Of a stretch of 64,000 nucleotides of DNA, positions 57,964 to 64,000 are shown in pieces. Both the position numbers and the translations under genes were made by a program. The notes under the pieces were generated by a model, which was given only the letters and a program-made list of their open reading frames with translations, was not told the DNA's origin and searched no databases. Position 1 is the stretch's first letter, and each line of letters starts with the position of its first letter. The stretch comes from an uncultured Planctomycetia bacterium (GTDB taxonomy: Bacteria > Planctomycetota > Phycisphaerae > Phycisphaerales > SM1A02), in assembly GCA_937871505.1 (NCBI GenBank), contig CALMPF010000026.1, positions 1-64,000 of the forward strand, in the 5' to 3' direction.

Positions 57964-58749
57964 TCAGAACCGTTTGTGGACGGGCCGCTCTGTCGGCGCG
58001 GGCAGCCTCAGGATCGCTCGGACAAGTTCAAGGTCCGCTGGCGTCGTCACCTTGACGTTGCGACCATCGCCCTCGACGACATGGACCGGTTCGCCGAGGC
58101 GCTCCACGACCTGTGCGTCGTCTGTGGCGCCCTCGAGCGGGGCGGCGGCGTAGGCGCGGCGGAGGAGCGCCGCCGCGAAGACCTGCGGCGTCTGCACGGC
58201 GACGAGGCCGGTGCGGTCGATGGTCGCCTCGACTCGTCGCGCCGTCGCGCGGTGTTCCGAGGCGGCCTCGCCGAGGATCAGATCGGCGATGGGATCCTCC
58301 TCGACGGCGGACTCGGCCTCCGCGCCGACGCGCTTGACCGTCGCTTGGATAGCGACCGCCGGCACGACGGCAGCGAAGCGCCGCGCGGCCTCGAAGACGC
58401 GATCGAGCAGCTCAGGGGGCGCCGCAGGTCGTGCGGCGTCATGGATGGCGATGTGCGTCGCATCGTCGGGCACCGCGGCGAGCGCGGCCTGCACCGTCTC
58501 CCAGCGCTCGCGCCGGCCGCCGGGAACGAGCTGCACCCCATGGAACCCCAGCGGCGCGCCGTAGCGGTCGCGAAACTCCTCGAACGAGTCCGGAGGCGCG
58601 GCGACGACGATCGAACGGACCTCGTCGCGCTTCGTGAAGAGCTCGACCGTGCGCAGCAGCAGCGCCCGGCCGCCGAGATCCTGGCCGAGCTTGTCGCTCC
58701 CGAAGCGACGGCTTGAGCCTGCGGCGGGGATGATGACGGAGATGTTCAT
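57964..58749 (-). CDS. ispD: 2-C-methyl-D-erythritol 4-phosphate cytidylyltransferase
   Basis: The product is 261 residues, slightly longer than usual. It joins MEP and CTP to CDP-ME in the non-mevalonate isoprenoid pathway. The nucleotide-binding start IIPAAGSSRRFGSDK, the IHDAARP motif and TPQVFAAALLRRAY are present, as is the C-terminal TDDAQVVERLG and NVKVTTPADL. Two short insertions (near VGAEAESAVEEDP) explain the extra length. It lies 39 bp after the EEP lipoprotein gene and is probably co-transcribed. Confidence 0.95.
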   Translation of the reverse strand: MNISVIIPAAGSSRRFGSDKLGQDLGGRALLLRTVELFTKRDEVRSIVVAAPPDSFEEFRDRYGAPLGFHGVQLVPGGRRERWETVQAALAAVPDDATHIAIHDAARPAAPPELLDRVFEAARRFAAVVPAVAIQATVKRVGAEAESAVEEDPIADLILGEAASEHRATARRVEATIDRTGLVAVQTPQVFAAALLRRAYAAAPLEGATDDAQVVERLGEPVHVVEGDGRNVKVTTPADLELVRAILRLPAPTERPVHKRF

Positions 58750-58788
58750 GGCGAGGGAGTCCGGCCAGGACCGGGCGAGCTCGGAGCG

Positions 58789-59700
58789 TCACTCGGCGAT
58801 GATGATCGCGAGGACCGGACGATGATCGGACGCGCCCCGTGCGTCGATCGCCTCGGCGGGCCCGGCTCTGAGTCGACCGCCCGGTTCCACGAAGACGAAG
58901 TCGATCTCCTTCGAGGGTGCATCGCTTGGGAAGGTGGCGCCGCTGCTGACCCGGGCTCCGCTCCCTTCGGCCGCGCCCCCTGCCTGGGCATAGCGCCCGG
59001 CGACGAGATCGATCGTTCGCGAGCCGGCGACGTCGTTGAAGTCGCCGCCGAGCACCGCCGATGCGCCGTGGTCGCGGCGGGCAACGTCGCCGCTGATCTG
59101 GTCGAGCAGCGACCTGGCCTGCGCGTAGCGGTTGGAGTCCTCGTCGAGCCAGTCGAGGTGGACGTTGTAGAAGCGGATCGACGGCGCGCCCGCGATCGGT
59201 GCCCGGATCGATGCAGCGAGCGAGGTGCGCGGTTCGTGACGTCCGGGCGGCAGCAGGAGATTCTCCACCTGCGTCAGCGGCCAGCGCGAGAGGATCGCGA
59301 GCCCGTACTCCCCGCCGTCGAAGGGCATGAACGCGCCGAACTTCGAGTGCATGCCAAGGCGCTCGCCGAGCCACGCCGCCTGGTCGACGCCGCCGCTTCG
59401 GCGCGTCGAGCGATCGACTTCCTGAAGCAGCACGACGTCCGCGTTCGCCGCCGCCACGACCGTGGCGATCCGCTCGAGATCGACGCGATCGTCCAGCCCG
59501 CGGCCGTGGCGGATGTTCCAGGAGAGGACGCGAAGCTCGAGCGGCTGGGCGAGCCGCGGGGGCGCCGCCTCGGGCGCGGTCTGCGAGGAAGCCGCGGCCT
59601 CCTTCCGCGCAGCGGCACCGGCGTCGGTCGCTGCGCAGGCGCCGGTCAGGGAAGCGAGAAGGAGAGCGAGGAGCGTCGTGGCGAAGGGGGCGTTCCGCAT
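58789..59700 (-). CDS. Endonuclease/exonuclease/phosphatase family lipoprotein
   Basis: The product is 303 residues. A lipobox-like LASLTGAC follows a hydrophobic signal, so it is probably a lipoprotein. The EEP fold motifs are all present: LSWNIRHG, LLQEVD, YNVHLDW, GGDFNDVAGS, EIDFVFV and the terminal SDHRPVLA. Members hydrolyse phosphodiester or phosphate bonds in nucleic acids, phospholipids or sugars; the export signal favours a non-nucleic-acid or scavenging role, which is inference. The ATG at 59700 begins the signal; the longer frame upstream overlaps the divergent glycosyltransferase. Confidence 0.9.
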   Translation of the reverse strand: MRNAPFATTLLALLLASLTGACAATDAGAAARKEAAASSQTAPEAAPPRLAQPLELRVLSWNIRHGRGLDDRVDLERIATVVAAANADVVLLQEVDRSTRRSGGVDQAAWLGERLGMHSKFGAFMPFDGGEYGLAILSRWPLTQVENLLLPPGRHEPRTSLAASIRAPIAGAPSIRFYNVHLDWLDEDSNRYAQARSLLDQISGDVARRDHGASAVLGGDFNDVAGSRTIDLVAGRYAQAGGAAEGSGARVSSGATFPSDAPSKEIDFVFVEPGGRLRAGPAEAIDARGASDHRPVLAIIIAE

Positions 59701-59739
59701 GGGAGAGCTGACCGGGGGGCGAGCGGGGAAGACTACCAC

Positions 59740-59745
59740 TATCCT
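59740..59745 (+). promoter_or_regulatory. TANNNT box, leaderless start (glycosyltransferase)
   Basis: TATCCT is followed by CGCCGC and the GTG at 59752. The spacer is identical to that at 7948-7953. Confidence 0.62.
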
Positions 59746-59751
59746 CGCCGC

Positions 59752-60888
59752 GTGCGCCTGGCGCTCCTCGGCAAGCATCCGCAGTTCGTCCTCGCGTACC
59801 GCGGATCGCTCATCCGTGCGGCGCAGCGCCTCGGACACGAAGTTCACGCGGTGACCGGGCGGATCGAGGCGGAGAGCGCGTCCGAAGCGGCCGTCCGTCG
59901 GTCGCTCGACGCGGCGGGGGTTCGGCTGCATGAGGTCGCGCTCGACGGCGGGGGCACGAACCCGCTGCGGGACCTGCGCACGCGGCGCCAGCTCCGCCGG
60001 ACGCTCGCGGCGATCCGTCCCGACGCGGTGTTCTGCTACAACCCGAAGCTCGTCGCGTACGGACCCCCTGCTGCGCGCGCCGCAGGCGTCCCGCGCGTCG
60101 CCGCGATGGTGACCGGGCTCGGCTACGCGTTCACCGGCCGGGGCCTGCGCCGCGCCCTGGTCCGCGCCGTCGTCCGCTCGCTCTACCGGAGGGCGCTGCC
60201 CTGCTGCGACGCGGTCTTCTTCCAGAACCGCGACGATGCCGCCGAGCTCCGCGCCCATGGCATCCTCGACGACTCGACCCCGGTTCGCTTCGTCGGAGGC
60301 TCGGGCGTCGATCTTGAGCACTTTCGGCAGCGCCCGATTCCGGCAGGCGTTCACTTCCTGATGATCGCGCGGCTGCTGCGCGACAAGGGCGTGGTCGAGT
60401 ACGCGGAGGCCTGCGCCGAGGTGGCGCGGACGCACCCGGAAGCGACCTTCACCCTGCTCGGCGGGCGCGACGACAACCCCACGGCGGTCGATTCGGCGAC
60501 GATCGAGGCGTGGCGGGTGCGCGGCGTGCCTCGACTGGAGGCGCCGGTGGCCGACGTGCGCCCGATCCTCGAGGCGTGCACCGTCTTCGTGCTCCCGTCC
60601 TGGCGCGAGGGAACGTCGAAGACGATGCTCGAAGCGATGGCGATCGGCCGCGCCGTGGTGACCACCGACGCGGTCGGGTGCCGCGAGCCGATCGAGGCGG
60701 GCGTCAACGGCCTCCTGGTGCCGCTGCGCGATCCACCGGCGCTGGCGGCGGCGATGCGCCGGCTCGCCGACGATCGCGCAACCGTCGAGCGCATGGGCGC
60801 CGCGGGCAGGCGCGTCGCCGAAGAGCGCTTCGATGCGACCATCGTCGACAGGGCGATCCTCTCGTCGCTCGGCCTCGCGCCCGGATAG
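59752..60888 (+). CDS. Glycosyltransferase family 4
   Basis: The product is 378 residues with the two-domain GT-B form of retaining glycosyltransferases such as CapM/WbaZ-type enzymes. The N-terminal domain includes PDAVFCYNPKLVAYG and VTGLGYAFTGRG. The C-terminal donor-binding domain has FVGGSGVDLEHF, LMIARLLRDKGVVEYAEA and the acidic EX7E-type motif region (PSWREGTSKTMLEAMAIG). It probably adds a sugar to a lipid-linked glycan of the envelope. GTG at 59752 starts the homologous part and has a leaderless-type box. No other glycan genes lie next to it. Confidence 0.92.
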   Translation: MRLALLGKHPQFVLAYRGSLIRAAQRLGHEVHAVTGRIEAESASEAAVRRSLDAAGVRLHEVALDGGGTNPLRDLRTRRQLRRTLAAIRPDAVFCYNPKLVAYGPPAARAAGVPRVAAMVTGLGYAFTGRGLRRALVRAVVRSLYRRALPCCDAVFFQNRDDAAELRAHGILDDSTPVRFVGGSGVDLEHFRQRPIPAGVHFLMIARLLRDKGVVEYAEACAEVARTHPEATFTLLGGRDDNPTAVDSATIEAWRVRGVPRLEAPVADVRPILEACTVFVLPSWREGTSKTMLEAMAIGRAVVTTDAVGCREPIEAGVNGLLVPLRDPPALAAAMRRLADDRATVERMGAAGRRVAEERFDATIVDRAILSSLGLAPG

Positions 60889-60968
60889 GACTCCAGCGTC
60901 GGCTCCGCTCCGGTCGCAGGCGTGAGGGCACCGGTGTCAACAGATCCACCTGCCCGGTGCCGCGTCCA

Positions 60969-60974
60969 TATCCT
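60969..60974 (+). promoter_or_regulatory. TANNNT box before the ECF sigma factor
   Basis: TATCCT lies nine bases before the ATG at 60984. No Shine-Dalgarno sequence is present. Confidence 0.5.
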
Positions 60975-60983
60975 CCGCTCTCG

Positions 60984-61976
60984 ATGTCTCGAAGCGCTGC
61001 GAATCGTCGCGTCGCGCCGGTCGGAGGCCGCGGTTCCCCTGTCGATCGACGATCGCCCGCACAGCCGGGGAGCGACGCCGCGGCGGCGATCCCGCTGCTG
61101 CTTGAAGCGCATGGCCCGATGATTCATGCGGTCGTCCTGCGACTCTGCGGCAACCGCGCCGATGCGGACGATGTCGTGCAGGAGGTCTTCCTCCAGGCGT
61201 TTCGCAAGTGGCACCTCTTCCGTGGAGATTCCTCTCCCGGAACATGGCTTCATGTCATCGCGGTCCGGGCGTGTCGCCGGCGCCTCCGGCAGCGCGGCAG
61301 CCGCGCCGGATCGGGCGCGGCACCGACGGTCGTGCAGTTGATGCCATGGCACGAGTCGACCGTGATGGAGGTGGCGGCCTCAGCAGAAGGCGCGGAGGGC
61401 GCAGCCGAGCGCGCCGAGGCGCTCGCCCGGGTCCAGCGCGAGATCGTCCGGCTCCCCGATCACCTTCGGCTTCCCCTGGTCCTCAAGGATGTCGCGGAGA
61501 TGAGCGTGGCGGACACCGCCGAGGCGCTCGGGCTCGCGGAGAACACCGTCAAGACGCGGGTGCACCGGGCGCGCCTCGCCCTCCGGAAGGCGATGGCCGC
61601 CCGCGCATCGTCGGTCGCGGCGCCGGCGCCGATCTACGACCGGCAGGTCTGCATGGACCTGCTCAAGTCCAAGCTCGCGGCGATGGACCGCGGAGGAACG
61701 CGCGCTGGATTCCGCGTCCCGCAGGGCGAGCTCTGCGCACGGTGCCGCGCGGTCTTCAGGGAGCTCGATCTCGTCCAGGAGGCGTGTTCGCAGCTCGCCG
61801 CCGGGGAGCTTTCGCCGCGGCTCAGGAAGGCGATCGCGGAGGCCATCGAGCGGAGCGACGCTCGCCGCCGGGAGAAGCGGCGCAGCGCGCCAGGGAGGCG
61901 ACCGGTCGAGCGCAGCGTCGCTCCCGGCAGGTCGCCGCGGGCGACGAAGGTCGGGCGAGACGCGGCGCACCCGTAG
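60984..61976 (+). CDS. ECF sigma factor with C-terminal Cys-containing extension
   Basis: The product is 330 residues, much longer than a standard ECF factor (about 180-200). Region 2 is clear (GNRADADDVVQEVFLQAFR, GTWLHVIAVRACRRRL) and region 4 ends in LGLAENTVKTRVHRARLALR. The next 70 residues contain VCMDLLKSKLAAMDRGGTR and ELCARCRAVFRELD, which resembles the zinc-binding anti-sigma (zf-HC2) pattern but with a changed ligand order. The last 40 residues are basic. A fused inhibitor-like domain could make the factor self-regulated; this is inference. No separate anti-sigma gene lies next to it. Confidence 0.88.
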   Translation: MSRSAANRRVAPVGGRGSPVDRRSPAQPGSDAAAAIPLLLEAHGPMIHAVVLRLCGNRADADDVVQEVFLQAFRKWHLFRGDSSPGTWLHVIAVRACRRRLRQRGSRAGSGAAPTVVQLMPWHESTVMEVAASAEGAEGAAERAEALARVQREIVRLPDHLRLPLVLKDVAEMSVADTAEALGLAENTVKTRVHRARLALRKAMAARASSVAAPAPIYDRQVCMDLLKSKLAAMDRGGTRAGFRVPQGELCARCRAVFRELDLVQEACSQLAAGELSPRLRKAIAEAIERSDARRREKRRSAPGRRPVERSVAPGRSPRATKVGRDAAHP

Positions 61977-62018
61977 TCCTCCTGCGGCGCGACTGCCACT
62001 CGTCGGAGCCTGCTCGGC

Positions 62019-62777
62019 TCAGCCATCGACCTCGACCCAGAACCAGCCACGCAGATCGCCGGCGCTGAACCCGGTGGCCTGATCGTCGGGGTACTCGCGC
62101 GCGATCGCGTCGCGCACCGCAGGTGCGATCATCTCCGCCGGTCCGTGGCACTGGAGGCACTCCGGCATCAGCCGGATCGGCAGCAGGGCGCGCAATCCCC
62201 CGTTGCGATGCACCGAGAACCACGGCGTCGCGAGCATCGTCTCCCGCGCCTCTCCGGCAGAGTCTGACTGCGCCGGGCTCCAGCGCCCGTTTCCGAGCGC
62301 CTCGATGGCCCAGACGGGCGCGGTGTTCGCGGGATTGCGGAGCCGGACGCCCGTGCGCCCGATTCGCACGCCATGCTCGGCGGCGATCGACTCCGCGATC
62401 TGCGGCGCTTCGGCCTTGCAGACCGCGATCGCGGCGACCGCGCCTCCCTCCGGCGGAGGCTCGGCGAGCACCGCGCCCAGCCGTGCGAAGAGCCGTCCGA
62501 ACATCGCGTCGCGCGCTGAAGTGGCTCGGTCTCGAAGGGCGCGCTCGGCGACGGAGAGCGAGAGAGGATCGACCGCCTCCCAGCCCTCCGGCGGCGAAGG
62601 CGTGCGAGCGCTTCCCGCGTCACTCCGGCGCTCAGTCGACCCTGTCGCGGTCTGCTGCCCGCCGCGAGGCGCCTCATGGCGCTCGCAGCCGGCTCCGCCG
62701 AGGATGCCGAGTGCGGAGAGCGCACTCAGTGCCGCCCTCCGCGCAGCCCCGCGACCGGTGCGGAGTCGATCCGTCAT
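62019..62777 (-). CDS. Tll0287-like (DUF3365) haem-domain protein
   Basis: The product is 252 residues. The signal segment contains LSALGILGGAGC, so it may be a lipoprotein. The C-terminal part has the DUF3365 pattern (VRLRNPANTAPVWAIEAL; PWFSVHRNGGLRALLPI) with a c-type haem motif ECLQCHGP. Proteins of this group sense redox or gases in the periplasm. Its ATG overlaps the stop of the rhodanese gene (ATGA), so the two are made together. Confidence 0.85.
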   Translation of the reverse strand: MTDRLRTGRGAARRAALSALSALGILGGAGCERHEAPRGGQQTATGSTERRSDAGSARTPSPPEGWEAVDPLSLSVAERALRDRATSARDAMFGRLFARLGAVLAEPPPEGGAVAAIAVCKAEAPQIAESIAAEHGVRIGRTGVRLRNPANTAPVWAIEALGNGRWSPAQSDSAGEARETMLATPWFSVHRNGGLRALLPIRLMPECLQCHGPAEMIAPAVRDAIAREYPDDQATGFSAGDLRGWFWVEVDG

Positions 62778-63409
62778 CCCGATCGCCCCGTGCTGCACGC
62801 GGCGCCCTTGGGAAGCCGATTCCACGGCATCAGCCCCAGCACCGCCGCGAGCGCGCAGGTGCCGGTGGCGCCGGCGAAGAGCAATCCCGCTCCGAAGAAG
62901 GCCGGCACGAGGATGAACGCGGGGTTCACGAACCACGTCAGCAGCGCCCCTGCGAGCACGCACGCGCCGACGACGATCTGGACCTGGCGCATGATCGAGA
63001 TCCGCGAGATCGAACGGTCGACTTCGACAGGGAGCATCGCCGCCTTCCACGCCTCGATCCCTCCTTCGAGCTGCATGATCCTCGGCTCCGGTCCCGGGGA
63101 CGCCACCGCCCGGGCGGCTGCGTCGTGCGAGCGCCGCCCCGATCGGCAGTAGAGGACGATCGTGGATCCGCTGGGCGCTGCCTTCCGCAGCGCAGCGGGG
63201 TCGAACGTGGAGAGCGGCAGCAGGACGGAGCCGGCGATGCGCTCGCGATGATGCTCATCGGGCTCGCGCACGTCGACCAAGACCGTCTCGCCGCGCGCGA
63301 GCAGCTCGCGGAGCGCGTGCGGGGAGGCCAGTGCGCCGGGCGCGTGGGCATTGGCTCCGGGCGAACCGGCTGATCGCGCGGTGCGGTCGACATCGGTGGC
63401 GGTGGTCAT
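62774..63409 (-). CDS. Rhodanese-DUF2892 (YgaP-like) membrane protein
   Basis: The product is 211 residues. A rhodanese domain with the active-site cysteine in LYCRSGRRSHDAA and VDVREPDEHHRERI is followed by two transmembrane helices of the DUF2892 type (GAGLLFAGATGTCALAAVLGLMPWNR). This layout is that of YgaP, an inner-membrane sulfurtransferase. It likely moves sulfane sulfur at the cytoplasmic face. It is coupled to the DUF3365 gene and lies downstream of a TauE-like exporter on the same strand, which suggests sulfide or sulfite handling. Confidence 0.9.
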   Translation of the reverse strand: MTTATDVDRTARSAGSPGANAHAPGALASPHALRELLARGETVLVDVREPDEHHRERIAGSVLLPLSTFDPAALRKAAPSGSTIVLYCRSGRRSHDAAARAVASPGPEPRIMQLEGGIEAWKAAMLPVEVDRSISRISIMRQVQIVVGACVLAGALLTWFVNPAFILVPAFFGAGLLFAGATGTCALAAVLGLMPWNRLPKGAACSTGRSG

Positions 63410-63556
63410 GATGTGCTCCAGGGGTCCAGCTGAACCTCGTCATGGGCGGCATGGGCGGACTGAACGGGGCCGCGTCTGCGGGTGAAGCGGCTTGACGGGG
63501 GGTCTGACGGGAGTTCGACGCGCCGCGTCGCGGGCCGGTTCCAATTGTCCGTCCGA

Positions 63557-64000
63557 TCACGGTCCGGGATGCGGTGCCCACCCGAGGGCGGCGGGACCGT
63601 GGCGCAGGAGCATGAAGGTCGCCATCAGCACGAGGAACCCCGCAAAGAGGCGCCGGAGGAGCGGCTGTGGCAGGCGGGCTCCGATGGCGCTTCCGGCGAC
63701 GCTTCCTGCGATCCCGAGCGCGATGAAGAGCAGGATGACGTTCCAGTCGAGGCGCGGCGCGGCCTGCGCATCGCTCGGACCGACGACCAGGATGGCATGC
63801 TTGACGAAGCCCGCGGCGGCGTTGATCGCGATGATCGCCAGACTCGTTCCCACTGCGATCGAAGCCGGCAGGCGACGGAGCAGGACGAGCAGCGGCACGA
63901 TGAGAAACCCCCCGCCGACTCCGACGACGCCGGTCACGACACCGAGCCCGAGCCCCTGAGCGAGGACGACGAGCGTCGCGCGCAGCGGGCTCATCGCGGG
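63557..64000 (-). CDS. TauE/SafE-family transporter, C-terminal part
   Basis: About 147 residues are visible and the frame stays open to the right edge, so the gene is truncated by the window. The segment has the second half repeat of the family ([21 protein letters not shown]) and four helices. An ATG at 63994 could be a start, but full-length members are about 250-270 residues, so the true start is probably beyond the edge. These proteins export sulfite, sulfonates or related anions. It is the upstream member of the rhodanese-DUF3365 cluster. Confidence 0.82.
   Translation of the reverse strand, partial: PAMSPLRATLVVLAQGLGLGVVTGVVGVGGGFLIVPLLVLLRRLPASIAVGTSLAIIAINAAAGFVKHAILVVGPSDAQAAPRLDWNVILLFIALGIAGSVAGSAIGARLPQPLLRRLFAGFLVLMATFMLLRHGPAALGWAPHPGP

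Overview
The window is a 64-kb piece of a high-GC bacterial chromosome. The most likely source is a planctomycete of the class Phycisphaerae. This rests on many secreted proteins that end in an EF-hand/dockerin-like pair of the form GDLNGDG...[12 protein letters not shown], on FG-GAP propellers and Cys-rich repeat proteins carrying the same ending, on a sigma-70-type factor plus an ECF factor with a long C-terminal extension, and on a complete bacterial copy of DNA topoisomerase VI. No tRNA, rRNA, CRISPR array, prophage or transposase gene was found. The lineage call is inference from protein style, not from a marker-gene comparison.

Layout. 0.3-5.9 kb: a small membrane protein, an FG-GAP propeller, a TPR-sulfotransferase and a Cys-rich secreted protein. 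6-12.5 kb: a second FG-GAP protein translationally coupled to the Cys-rich one, an unknown exported protein, aroC, and a six-module Cys-rich protein. 12.9-24.9 kb: an M29 aminopeptidase, a DEAD-box helicase, a dockerin-tagged protein, a very large TolB-propeller/amidohydrolase fusion divergent from an M42-like peptidase, and an APC transporter. 24.9-31.4 kb: a Gly/Asn/Tyr-rich exported protein, then topoisomerase VI subunits B and A. 31.7-40.8 kb: an unknown exported protein, a histidine kinase, a cold-shock protein, pnp, rpsO, an aminotransferase and ndk. 41.7-48.4 kb: a sigma factor, a membrane polyferredoxin fused to TPRs, a PTS EIIA protein, and rsmB coupled to metK. 48.6-54 kb: a subtilisin-like protease, a DegT-type aminotransferase and an autotransporter-like secreted protein. 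54-58 kb: two tandem-repeat arrays followed by feoA-feoB and a small membrane protein. 58-64 kb: ispD with an endonuclease/exonuclease/phosphatase lipoprotein, a GT4 glycosyltransferase, an ECF sigma factor, and a probable sulfur/redox operon (TauE-like, rhodanese-DUF2892, Tll0287-like) that runs off the right edge.

Expression signals follow clear habits. At least nine genes have a TANNNT box 6-10 nt before the start codon and no Shine-Dalgarno sequence, which predicts leaderless mRNAs. Most of the dockerin-tagged secreted proteins instead have GGAG-type ribosome sites. Several genes are followed by long perfect hairpins that lack a U-tract.

The most unusual non-coding features are a two-layer tandem array (21-bp units grouped into a 147-bp higher-order repeat) upstream of feoAB, a 12-bp array beside it that shares a core with an array inside another secreted-protein gene, and two copies of a roughly 180-bp element whose ends form inverted repeats and which can fold into one long hairpin.
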